NCBI GenBank assembly: GCA_021401465.1
Contig: JADDMT010000003.1
Coordinates: forward strand, 496,001 to 560,000
Direction: 5' to 3'
Source: Teratosphaeria epicoccoides
Taxonomy: Eukaryota; Ascomycota; Dothideomycetes; Mycosphaerellales; Teratosphaeriaceae
Length of the DNA stretch: 64,000 nt
The notes under the pieces are model-generated. The model did no database searches. It was not told the DNA's origin and was given only the letters and a program-made list of their open reading frames with translations. Below, one piece after another: positions 1-9,307 of this stretch (positions are counted from its first letter, which is position 1; the number at the start of each line of letters is the position of its first letter). Position numbers and translations under genes: made by a program.

Positions 1-1041
1 TTGCTTCGCTGGCTGAATCGTGTAGTCCCCGTCCCAGTCGTGAAGGGCATACAGGTTGGCGCTGGCCTATCACTAGCGATCAGCGCTGGCACCAGCCTCA
101 TCATGCCTCTGCACTGGGTACTTCCAGCATGGGACAATCGGATTTCGGCTGTCGCAGCTTTCTTCCTCCTGGTCATTGCAGCATTGGTGCCAAGATTACC
201 ATATGCTTTACTCGTGTTCGCCGTGGGACTTACAATGGCCGCTGTGCTACACGGCACGTCGGATCATGAAGGCGCTGCAGCAGGAATCTGGCGTCCCGTG
301 ACGGTTGTGCCAGATGCCCATGCTTGGAGAATTGGGGCTGTCGATGCGGCTATCCCCCAGTTGCCTCTGACGACCCTCAACAGTATCCTGGCTGTCTGCT
401 CTCTGACAACGTCCCTGTTCCCGAGCTACCCACCAACACCCAGCACGACCTCGGTTGGATTCTCCGTTGCGATCGCAAATCTGATAGGCTGCTGGTTCGG
501 AGCGATGCCAGTGTGTCATGGTTCTGGTGGCCTTGCAGGCCAGTATCGATTTGGGGCTCGAAGTGGCTCCAGCATCATGGTCCTGGGGCTTTTCAAGCTG
601 ATCCTGGGCCTGTTCGTCGGTGAAGCCATTGTGCCGCTTCTTCAGCAATTCCCAAAGAGCTTGTTGGGCATCATGGTATTTGCAGCAGGTGTCGAGCTGG
701 CCAAGGTAGGCCAATCTGTCAGCGAGAGCCGCGACCTCTGGGAGCGGACTGAAGACGACAACAACGATGGTCAGACAGCACACAAGGTGGACACGCGACG
801 CGAGCAGGAGCGACGGGACAGATGGATGGTAATGCTCATAACTGCTGCAGGCTGCTTGGCATTCAAGAACGACGCGGTTGGCTTCTTGGCTGGCCTGACA
901 TGGCATTGGAGCCTGAGAATACCTTTATGGCTCGAGGGTCGCAGATTAGGTCACATCAGGATTGGACATGAAAGACCGACTGAAGAGGGCTCAAATCTGC
1001 TAAACGTGAGTCACGACGCACCAGAGGGTAGAATAGACTGA
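1..1041 (+). CDS. MOT1-type molybdate transporter, C-terminal part
   Basis: The reading frame is open from the first base and ends with TGA at 1039–1041, so only the C-terminal 346 residues are present. Several hydrophobic segments are visible (about residues 18–40, 48–65, 66–82, 190–212 and 218–235). The segment near residue 170, with MPVCHGSGGLAGQYRFGARS, matches the signature of MOT1-family high-affinity molybdate transporters, a branch of the SulP superfamily. The family brings molybdate across a membrane for molybdenum-cofactor enzymes such as nitrate reductase. The loop at about residues 245–275 is hydrophilic and acidic/basic, and the last 30 residues are a cytosolic-looking tail. The first codon in the window is TTG and is not a start. 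Family assignment is firm; substrate is inferred from the family. Confidence 0.85.
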   Translation: MLRWLNRVVPVPVVKGIQVGAGLSLAISAGTSLIMPLHWVLPAWDNRISAVAAFFLLVIAALVPRLPYALLVFAVGLTMAAVLHGTSDHEGAAAGIWRPVTVVPDAHAWRIGAVDAAIPQLPLTTLNSILAVCSLTTSLFPSYPPTPSTTSVGFSVAIANLIGCWFGAMPVCHGSGGLAGQYRFGARSGSSIMVLGLFKLILGLFVGEAIVPLLQQFPKSLLGIMVFAAGVELAKVGQSVSESRDLWERTEDDNNDGQTAHKVDTRREQERRDRWMVMLITAAGCLAFKNDAVGFLAGLTWHWSLRIPLWLEGRRLGHIRIGHERPTEEGSNLLNVSHDAPEGRID

Positions 1042-1092
1042 GGCTTGAAAAGTATGATCGATTAAGTGAGCTTGATTATCATGGATTGACAA

Positions 1093-2836
1093 TTAGTGGA
1101 AGCATCCATGATCCAAGACTGGACCATGGAGACACCAACCCCTCATAACGCCGTCGCCATCCAGGCTCAAGAGCACTCGCGTCTCAGGATCCCAAAACAT
1201 GTCGCCATCAGAATTATCCTCAGCGGTGCCAAAAGGTCGTTGAAACCGCCACTTGCAATTGCTTGGCATATCCCAGACGAAAATCGTGCTATCAGTGGTG
1301 CGAAAAGCCAGCTTCTTGCCACTGTCAATCCACTTGGGCCGGCCAATCTTGCAATACCTGTCCAGCATGGAACCATCGTTCTGGAGCTTGAATACCTCTT
1401 GCTGGACGCCCGGACCTGTCTCCCACAGCACAACTGTCTGGCCGAGCACAATGGCTATGTAATTAGGATTTGGGCTCCAGGCGACTTCACGCACCCAGCC
1501 TTTGTATCCGCGTGTTTCCAGAGCTGCGGTTTCTCTGCCAGTTGCGACTTCGTAGATGGCGACCTTTACTGGATTGCTACCGCTCAGCAGCACATGTTTG
1601 CTGTCTGGGCTGAATGCACCTGACCAGTTCTGACCAGTTGTAGGACCGATGAGCTGAGTGGTTACTCCGGTTTTGGTGTCCCAGATACTGAAGTGTCTGT
1701 CCCAAGAAGCCATGGCTATAATATTGTCTAAGTAGCATGGTTAGCAAGTCAGTAAATGTCTTGAGATAGTGGTTTGATCGCAGCGATCCCACCAATTGGC
1801 CAGCTGCCTGATAGGTCAAGCTTTGACAGCTGGTTCAACCATTGGATAGAACCATCAGACATGCGTCAAGCAGTCATTTGATTGACTGGTGGAATCACTG
1901 AGTAGGCTTCTATTCTTCACTTTGCTTACCATCTGGTGACCAAGACGCCCACTGCCAGGAGCGCAGGACGATGGTGTCAGTGAGTGAGTGCTGAGCGGAA
2001 GAATGCCCCGATTACTTGGTGCTTACCATGATTGAGTCTTGGTGGCCTGCTAAGCAATGGATCGTTTTCAAGTCGGCTGTGCTCGCTACAATAGCTTGAG
2101 GGAGGTCTTTTTGCGGTCGCATGCCATTTTGTGTTGACGTGTTCTGGATCAAGTATACGAAACTCTTGCCGTCATGACTGATATACTTTGACCCAAACCC
2201 TGGGAGCATGCCTTCAACGTGTGGAAGGCCATCTGTTTGGTGTTGTGTGCTGGCTTCCTTCAGCGCATTCTCGACATGCTTCGTGACACTCTCAACCTCC
2301 CCGTCGGTCATGTCATGATGACTCCAGCAGTCTCCTTCGATAGCAGACATTGCCTTCTCTGTGAGAGACCTGGTTGCAAAAGGCATGATCCTGCTGCTGT
2401 GATGTGGTCTCCCGTCGCTGTCAAGACGCCATCGGACTATCATGCCTTGGGCATTCCCAACGAAGGAGCTGTAAGACAATAAGATGTATTCACCACTAGT
2501 CTCGCCCACGAATTCCAGCCCCCAAACATTGTTTGCATGACCTCTGAGCTCGGCTTTCAGCTGTCGTGAATGCTTGTGATAGATCCTGATCACGGCATTC
2601 GTCGCGATTGCAAGAACCTGACTGTCCGCTGTAAGGGCATCGGAGGCCTTGAGCGGAATGCTCCAAAGGTCCCCGCGCTCTGATACATGATATCCCACCA
2701 AATCATGTCGCTCATGATACATCACGGCGTGCGCGCCAGCATGAGCCCACCGGGTACACGGGGGAGGGTGGGCAGAGGACAAGATTGCTTGGACCAGCGC
2801 GAAGGATGGAGGAGCGGCACGAGCATTGCCCCACCA
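1093..2836 (-). CDS. WD40-repeat (beta-propeller) protein, 5' end unresolved
   Basis: Three exons can be joined: 2836(or further)–2027, 1951–1930 and 1727–1093. Intron 1 (1952–2026, 75 nt) and intron 2 (1728–1929, 202 nt) both have GT–AG ends. The 22-nt middle exon supplies WASWSPD, joining a blade ending GHQDSIM to one starting NIIAMASWDRHFSIWD, a textbook WD40 transition. Later blades include AFSPDSKHVLLSG, WSPNPNYIAIVLGQTVVLWE and FVWDM; the first exon has RGHANNVWGLEFVG. The joined product is about 490 residues. In-frame sequence is blocked upstream by a stop just before 2836, and no ATG with a convincing context lies in the open part, so at least one upstream exon, probably between 2840 and 3035, is missing. 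WD40 proteins are scaffolds; no specific partner can be named. Confidence 0.75.
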
Positions 2837-3091
2837 CTATCGCATCTACGACAAAGCAGCCTCCAAATAATGCTGACCTTTCAGACAGCAGTGTGTACAT
2901 AGGTCGCAAGTGGTGTGGAGCCTACCTGAGGCGAGTTCTTCGACAGTGATTGAGGATATGTGAGAAGACTTGACTCGGTGGCAAGTACACTTTGGGGTCT
3001 CTTAGACACTTCTCATGTGAGGCATTTTGTGGCATGAGTCCTTAGTCCTCAGCAGCGCATCGACACTCGTCCAGAGAAGCGATTCGCCACC

Positions 3092-4280
3092 ATGCCAACT
3101 CCCAAGTCGCCAGATGGAACGCCCATGTCCCCAGGACGAGAAACAGAACGATCCATCCTCGAAAAGCTCAATGGCTTGGAACTCCCAGCAGCAGCAGACA
3201 TGCACGTCCATCTGCGAGAGGGTGCGATGACGGAACTTGTCGTGTGAGTTCAGAAACAGACCGAAGAGCTCCTGTCAACTGCTGACCAACTGCAGTCCTA
3301 CTATCCGCAAAGGCGGCGTCAACACAGTCTACGTGATGCCCAACCTCGTCCCTCCCATCACAACCGTGAAACACTGTCTGGACTACAAAACCCGCCTCCA
3401 AGGCCTTGAGCCCAATGTCACCTTCCTCATGTCTCTCTACTTGCACCCACACATCAGCCCGGAGACTGTTCGAGAAGCCAAAGCCGCGGGCATCACGGGC
3501 ATCAAGTCTTACCCCCACGGTGTCACTACGCACTCGGACCACGGAGTCATGTCCTACGAGCAGTTCTACCCTGTCTTCGCGGAGATGGAGAAGGTTGACA
3601 TGGTGCTGAACCTGCATGGCGAGCTGCCGCCAAGTGCAGGGCAGGATATCACGGTCTTGAATGCGGAGGAGGCGTTTTTGCCTACGCTGCTGGATTTACA
3701 TAGGCGGTTCCCGGATTTGAGAATCATCCTAGAGCATTGCACCTCGGCTGCTGCGATTGCGGCGGTGCAGTCTTGCGGTCCGACTGTTGCGGCGACAATC
3801 ACGGCGCATCATCCGTTCCTGATTGTGGATGATTGGGCGGGCGACCCACATTGCTTCTGCAAACCGGTGGCGAAGCTGCCCTCGGATCGACGAGCTCTGC
3901 TTAAGACGATTGTGAGTGGCGATTCGAAGTTCTTCTTTGGGACGGACTCGGCGCCTCACCCGGCGAAGGTGAAGAGGGCAGATCGATTTGCGGCGGGTGT
4001 ATTCACGCAGCCGCACGCTGTGGGATATGTGATTGATGCCTTGGCTGAGGGCGTAGAGTTGGGCGTGATCGAGGAGGATGATGTGACCAGCGAGAAGTTG
4101 GAAAACTTCTTGAGTAATTATGGACGTCAGTTCTACAAAATCAAGGACGAGAGGAAGGAGAGAATAGTGCTGAAGAAGCCTAAGGAGAGCGTGGAGGAGA
4201 TTTTGAGGACGGCCGACGGAGGTATCGAGGTTGTGCCGTTCAGAAGAGGGAAGCTGACTTGGGATGCGGTGTTGCGATAG
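3092..4280 (+). CDS. URA4: Dihydroorotase
   Basis: Cyclises N-carbamoyl-aspartate to dihydroorotate, the third step of de novo pyrimidine synthesis, in the cytosol. Two exons: 3092–3243 and 3296–4280, with a 52-nt intron (GTGAGT…GCTGAC…CAG); product 378 residues, a normal length for type-II (PyrC-like) fungal enzymes. Metal-centre motifs are all visible: DMHVHLREG near the N-terminus (HxH), GIKSYPHG (the lysine expected to be carboxylated), LNLHGE, ILEHCTS, and FFGTDSAPH carrying the catalytic Asp. The ATG at 3092 is in a good Kozak context (gccaccATG) and splicing restores the frame into VVPTIRKGGVNTVYVMPN. The gene is divergent from the WD40 gene, with little intervening sequence. I see no damage. 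Confidence 0.96.
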
Positions 4281-4508
4281 CGATAGCGAAGCTTGCATCG
4301 ACAGAAGTAAGGCGTCTGTGGCGCTAAATCCATTACCAGAAGCATCTTGGAAATGGTTCCGAGAGCAATGTCTGGGGGAATGTAAAATACGCTGGGTGTG
4401 CTGTGCCACCCCTGCGTCTCCCGGTCGTCGTACACATCATCACACACGCCTTTGCTCCTCATGTCCAAAACGCCACGCTCACAGAATCATGTCCAAGAGC
4501 CAAGCACC

Positions 4509-5263
4509 TCAATCCTGCAGCCGATAGCTCACCACCGTGTCAATGCGATGGTTATTCGTGCTGAAACTCCTCAACATCACTTTCTCGGCATTCTTGACTT
4601 CCTTCGCATCCGAGTCAGCCCATTCCAGCGGGACTTCGGAATCCGCATCTGCATACACCAGGACATTGAACGTGCAATTGCCATCCAACATCGGCAGGAA
4701 AGACACCGAAGCTGTGATCTGTCTGAAAAGCGCCTGGATCTCTTTCTGGATCTCCTCGTCTGTTTTCTCGGCTTCTGGCTGTTGATCGTCTGGCGACGCG
4801 TTCTCCTTGTCGCCCGTAGACGAGGATTTCTTCCTTCTCGATGGGTCATTGAAGACGTTGACCTGCACGTCATTATCAGCATCACCCCTCCCATCACATC
4901 GTCGCCCAAACGCTGATTTCATGAACTCACGTCGAATTGCCACCTTTCAACGTGCTCACCAGTCTCCTTACTCGTCACCACAATCACCAACTTGCTAATC
5001 TTGCTCTTCTGCATCCACTTGCTCAACTGACCCATGATCTTCTTGATGTACGCTTTGACCTGGTCGTCGCAGGAGACTGTCATGTTGATGCCATACTTTT
5101 TGACCTGAGTGAAGTCCTCGGGAGGGTAGACGCCGCGTTGGTAGAGGATGGTGTTGCAGGCGAAGTCGAAGAATTCGGTGATGGTTTTTGACGAGCCTTT
5201 GAGGGCGAGTTTGTGGGTGTTTCTGGCGTCGGAGGAGGCGGGTTTGCTCGTCATGGAGGGCAT
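4509..5263 (-). CDS. MAD2: Spindle assembly checkpoint protein MAD2 (HORMA domain)
   Basis: Two exons: 5263–4931 and 4862–4509, joined in phase 0 across a 68-nt intron, giving 228 residues. The N-terminal half shows family hallmarks: LKGSSKTITEFFDFACNTILYQRGVYPPEDF, then KKYGINM, YIKKIMGQLSKWM, ISKLVIVVTSKETGEHVERWQFD. The C-terminal half ends TNNHRIDTVVSYRLQD, matching the safety-belt and tail that close around MAD1 or CDC20. Between them is a low-complexity acidic/Ser insertion of about 30 residues (RRKKSSSTGDKENASP and following) making it longer than yeast Mad2 (about 200). MAD2 sits at unattached kinetochores and inhibits the anaphase-promoting complex. Two in-frame ATGs lie at 5263 and 5254; either could be used. 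Divergent from GUF1. Confidence 0.95.
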
Positions 5264-5452
5264 GGCGGCGGTGATTCTCGATGTGTGAGAGGCCGGTCAG
5301 ATCGATGGTGATGCCCTCTTGGGAGGACGGCTTTGTTTTGGATCTGGTTGGCACAGTAACTCGGCCAATCGATTCTGGCGGCGAGATGGATTCCAGAATC
5401 GGGGGGGGGAAAAGCTAGTCGAGCAGAACAAGACATTGTTGTCTTATCCTTG

Positions 5453-7444
5453 ATGCAATGCGCTCCATCAATGCCATCATGTTTGCGGACGACACATAGC
5501 GCCATCGGCCTGCTATCACGCTCATGTCCTCCCAGCCTGCGTGATGGCTTCCGCCGCGGCTTGGGCAGCAGCACAACTCGCTCTGCTGCCACGCCGGTGA
5601 AGGTGCAATCCCAGCTGGAGCAACGCATTGCTGCAATTCCCCTCGAGCGCTTCCGCAATTTCTGTATTGTCGCACACGTCGACCATGGCAAGTCGACTCT
5701 CAGCGATCGGCTGCTGGAGTTGACGGGCACGATTGCGCCGGGCGGCAAGAAACAGTTTCTGGACAAGCTGGACGTGGAGCGCGAGAGAGGCATCACTGTC
5801 AAGGCGCAGACATGTTCGATGATCTACAACCACGAGGGCGACGACTATCTTCTGCATCTGGTTGACACGCCGGGCCATGTCGACTTTCGCGCCGAGGTCA
5901 GCAGGAGTTATGCTTCGTGTGGCGGCGCTCTGCTCTTGGTCGATGCCTCGCAGGGCGTGCAGGCGCAGACCGTCTCCAACTTCTATCTCGCGTTTGCGCA
6001 GAACCTGGCATTGGTGCCGGTGCTGAATAAGGTCGATTTGCCGTCCAGCGACCCGCCGCGTGTGCTGGAGCAGTTGCGAGACACATTCGAGCTTGATGCC
6101 TCGAATGCCATTATGCTCTCTGCGAAAACCGGCAAGAATGTCGACAAGCTTCTGCCAATCATCGTGGAAGAGATCCCGGCACCTGAAGGAAGAGAAGATG
6201 CGCCCCTGAAGTTGCTGCTCGTCGACAGCTGGTACGACAACTACAAGGGCGTCGTTTGCTTGGTCCGCATCTTCGAGGGCAGAGTCAAGGCAGGCGATCG
6301 GGTCACGTCCTTCGCCACTGGCTTGGAGTACACTGTGGGAGAGGTCGGCATCATGTACCCTCTCGAGACACCACAGACCTGTTTGCGTGCAGGTCAACTG
6401 GGCTACGTCTTCTTCAACCCGGGTATGAAGAGGAGTAAGGAGGCAAAGATCGGCGACACTTACACTACGGTCGGCAGCAAGGATAAGGTGGAGCCATTGC
6501 CGGGTTTCGTGGAGCCGCAGAGTATGGTCTTTGTAGCAGCATTTCCAACAGACCAAGGCGACTACGCCCACCTCGAGGAGAGCATCAATCAGGTCACACT
6601 TAACGATCGTTCAGTCCAGGTGCAAAAGGAGTCGTCAGAAGCCCTTGGAGCGGGCTGGAGACTGGGCTTCCTGGGCACGCTGCATTGCTCCGTCTTCGAA
6701 GACCGTCTGAGACAAGAACACGGAGCCAGCATCATCATCACACCTCCCTCCGTGCCCTTCAAAGTCATCTGGCGAGGTGGTCGCGAAGAAATCATCAGCA
6801 ATCCGAACAACTTTCCCGACTCCCATGATTTCCACGGCAAGATCCAGGAGCTGCAAGAACCGTACATCACTGCCACCATCACTCTACCCGAAGAGTATCT
6901 CGGCAAGGTCATTGAGCTCTGCGAAGCCAACCGCGGCGAACAGGACTCGTTGAGTTTCTTCACAGCTACACAAGTCATCCTCAAGTACCTCCTCCCGCTT
7001 GAGAGGTTAGTCGACGACTTCTTTGGCAAGATGAAATCAGCGACCAAGGGCTACGCCTCCCTCGACTACGAAGAGGCCGGCTACCGCGCATCCAACATCC
7101 ACAAACTCCAACTGCACGTCAACAAAGTGCCCGTTGACGCGGTGGCTCGCGTCATCCATGTGTCGCAAGCGGAGTATCTGGGTAAGCAGTGGGTGGCGAA
7201 ATTCAAGGAGCACGTAGATCGCCAGATGTTCGAAGTCGTGATCCAAGCTGTGTGCGGCCGACGTATCGTTGCGAGGGAGACACTCAAGCCGTTCAGGAAG
7301 GATGTGCTGCAGAAGTTGCACGCGGCGGATGTTAGCAGACGACGCAAGCTTCTCGAGAAGCAAAAGGAGGGAAGGAAGAAATTGAGGGCAGTAGGCAGCG
7401 TTGCGATTGACAACAAGGCTTTCCAGGCCTTTTTGGCGAAATAG
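5453..7444 (+). CDS. GUF1: Mitochondrial elongation factor 4 (LepA-type GTPase)
   Basis: Single exon, 663 residues from the ATG at 5453 (the in-frame TTG at 5450 just before it is unlikely to be used). The first 45 residues are rich in Arg/Ser and poor in acidic residues, as expected of a mitochondrial presequence. The GTPase domain follows: AHVDHGKSTL (G1), RERGITVKAQ (G2), DTPGHVDF (G3), NKVDLP (G4) and SAKTGKN (G5). Further on are the LepA-specific parts, including YVFFNPGMK, GFVEPQSMVFVAAFP, EALGAGWRLGFLGTLH and the C-terminal LepA domain (YRASNIHKLQLHVN, GRRIVARETLKPFRKDV). The protein back-translocates or otherwise assists stalled mitoribosomes under stress. A run of nine to ten G residues lies about 45 bp upstream. 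Confidence 0.97.
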   Translation: MQCAPSMPSCLRTTHSAIGLLSRSCPPSLRDGFRRGLGSSTTRSAATPVKVQSQLEQRIAAIPLERFRNFCIVAHVDHGKSTLSDRLLELTGTIAPGGKKQFLDKLDVERERGITVKAQTCSMIYNHEGDDYLLHLVDTPGHVDFRAEVSRSYASCGGALLLVDASQGVQAQTVSNFYLAFAQNLALVPVLNKVDLPSSDPPRVLEQLRDTFELDASNAIMLSAKTGKNVDKLLPIIVEEIPAPEGREDAPLKLLLVDSWYDNYKGVVCLVRIFEGRVKAGDRVTSFATGLEYTVGEVGIMYPLETPQTCLRAGQLGYVFFNPGMKRSKEAKIGDTYTTVGSKDKVEPLPGFVEPQSMVFVAAFPTDQGDYAHLEESINQVTLNDRSVQVQKESSEALGAGWRLGFLGTLHCSVFEDRLRQEHGASIIITPPSVPFKVIWRGGREEIISNPNNFPDSHDFHGKIQELQEPYITATITLPEEYLGKVIELCEANRGEQDSLSFFTATQVILKYLLPLERLVDDFFGKMKSATKGYASLDYEEAGYRASNIHKLQLHVNKVPVDAVARVIHVSQAEYLGKQWVAKFKEHVDRQMFEVVIQAVCGRRIVARETLKPFRKDVLQKLHAADVSRRRKLLEKQKEGRKKLRAVGSVAIDNKAFQAFLAK

Positions 7445-7865
7445 GTTGCGACAAGTCTAGATTCTACCTACGCACAAAGCTCATTCGACGACTGCTGATG
7501 TCCCTCTTGCGTCCACTCGTTGCAGCAGGCAGATATATTGATGCTATTGCATCCCTCGCTGCCAAGAGGAATGAATACGACCTCCCTCTGCGGCTTTACA
7601 CCAGCGGTTTCTGGTGGCCTAGCCTTCAGAGAAGACGACAACGTAGTGCATGGGCAGCGTCTCCCATTCCTTGCCACTTTGAAAGTCCGACTGCGGGTGG
7701 GTCGCTCCTCTTGGGACTTCCACGGGGGCCTGTATACCGATGCGTTGAATTGCGTTGCGACCGTCAGCGTCATGTTCGCTCCTCGCTCGCGATTGCGTAT
7801 CCACGAGTGCAGCATTCCACCGCTGATAAGTGAACACCTGCTCAACTCCTCCACAGACCTTCACC
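7445..7865. other. Convergent intergenic region
   Basis: About 420 bp between the stop codons of GUF1 and the OTU2-like gene, which converge here. Open frames of up to about 130 codons exist on both strands but none shows family similarity or compositional support. I read it as two 3' untranslated regions. Confidence 0.5.
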
Positions 7866-8765
7866 TCACCCATTCTTCCTCCTCAGACTGTTATAGTGCT
7901 CCCCAAGTCCGAACCCATGCTTGTAATACCCCAACCACATCTCCCTCCCGGCCTTCCCACCTCCCTCAATCCTCTCCACCCTCCCGAAATCCTGCAGCAC
8001 ATTGATATCCATCCCATACGTCTTCGCCAGCGCCATCAACTCCAGCTGCCCGCCCCACTCGCCCGTCTCACGGATCTTGCGCAAGTACTCTGGCAGCGGC
8101 TCTTCGAGGAACGGCTCGAAGTCGTCTTGGTGCGTCTCGATGTAGTCCGCGGCTGCACTCCTGACGGCCGTGTACGGCCGAGGCGAGGGCGTCGGGCCTG
8201 GTGCTGCGCCAAGCGGAACATCCAGTTGTTCAAGCTGGTCTGCGACAGCGGAGTATAAACAGTGTCCGTCGGCTCTGATCTCTTTCTCGTGCAAGCCGCG
8301 CGCCTTCATAGATTCAAGCATGCGTTCCCGCTCTTGCGACCTGAGGTCAGGGACGTTCTGTGCTTCCTCTGCCGCCAGACGAGCAGCCTCTTCCTGCTCC
8401 GCCGCTCGTCGAGCCAGTCGCGCTTTCTGACGGTGAGGCTTGCGCAGTTGCGTGCCTGCCTCTCCTGGGGATGCCTGTGTTGTACTGGCATCCTCCGTTG
8501 TGCGCTTCTGCACCTCATCACTCACCGGGATCTCGTGTCCATCAACCTGTAGCGTCAAGTCTTCAAGCTGCTCGCCTGGGACCTCCTGCTCACCATTCAA
8601 AGCCGCGATTTCCGCAGCCTGTCTGTCCTTGAGCTCCGCCTCAAGCCTATCGCACTCATCGTGGACACCCTTCCGCGTCTTCCTGTTGGCCTGCTTCTTC
8701 TTCTGCGTGACGCGGCTCTGCATATCCTTCAACTCCTTCCTATGCTTGGCCTGCAACTCCTCCAT
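7866..8765 (-). CDS. OTU2: OTU-domain deubiquitinase, OTU2/OTUD6 type
   Basis: Single exon of 299 residues starting at the ATG at 8765 (MEELQAKHRKELKDMQSR), which aligns with the start of yeast Otu2; the frame is open further upstream but without a better start. The N-terminal half is a charged coiled coil (Lys/Arg/Glu/Gln rich, about residues 1–150), ending in a basic Ala/Arg/Glu-rich helix. The C-terminal half is the OTU cysteine protease: IRADGHCLYSAVADQ carries the Asp and catalytic Cys, WGGQLELMALA follows, and GEHYNSL carries the catalytic His. OTU2-family enzymes cleave ubiquitin chains and in yeast associate with ribosomes. The last catalytic region is only 9 codons from the stop, as in the family. 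Confidence 0.92.
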   Translation of the reverse strand: MEELQAKHRKELKDMQSRVTQKKKQANRKTRKGVHDECDRLEAELKDRQAAEIAALNGEQEVPGEQLEDLTLQVDGHEIPVSDEVQKRTTEDASTTQASPGEAGTQLRKPHRQKARLARRAAEQEEAARLAAEEAQNVPDLRSQERERMLESMKARGLHEKEIRADGHCLYSAVADQLEQLDVPLGAAPGPTPSPRPYTAVRSAAADYIETHQDDFEPFLEEPLPEYLRKIRETGEWGGQLELMALAKTYGMDINVLQDFGRVERIEGGGKAGREMWLGYYKHGFGLGEHYNSLRRKNG

Positions 8766-9307
8766 GCCCGTGGCGATCAGGTACAACAGTACCTCGCCCT
8801 TCCAAATCACCCGCTGGAAAGCGGAATGCGTGGCCTCAATTCAAGTGCGCGCCGGGTCGAAGCTTCGGCATGCAGGAACCGACATCACAAGCGCCAACTC
8901 AACCCGATTCCATTCCCTCACGCTGGGTCGTTACTGACTCTGGCTTCAACGGCGGTGCAGCCAGAATCAAAGCTCGGTCCTCGGTAGCGCACGACATTAC
9001 CAGATAGCAGAACAAGAGCAGTCTAGAGCGGTGGGGTGCTGGTAAGCACACACTTTATCACTTCTCAACATTGAGACAACCACTAGCAAAATTACGTGCC
9101 CGAGTCGTGATCCAGCAATTCGATGTGAGTTGATAGGGCGTGAGACAATTGGGTTGTGCGGTCAGTGGCAGGTTGGCAAATACCAGATGACTGGTTCAGT
9201 CTGTATATACATCTCTCGTGTCTCAACGATCGTGTTTCCTCCCATCTATTGGGGACCCCAAACGGGTGACCCGTGCAATGCAACGAATATCGGCGCCGGT
9301 GATGACT
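8766..9307. other. Intergenic region
   Basis: About 540 bp between the start of the OTU2-like gene and the stop of the GT2 gene, both on the minus strand. It should hold the OTU2 promoter and the GT2 3' region. No RNA gene or repeat is recognisable. Confidence 0.5.

Noticed and set aside
5522..6571. 349-codon minus-strand ORF inside GUF1
   Set aside because: Antisense to the conserved GTPase domain; no family similarity.
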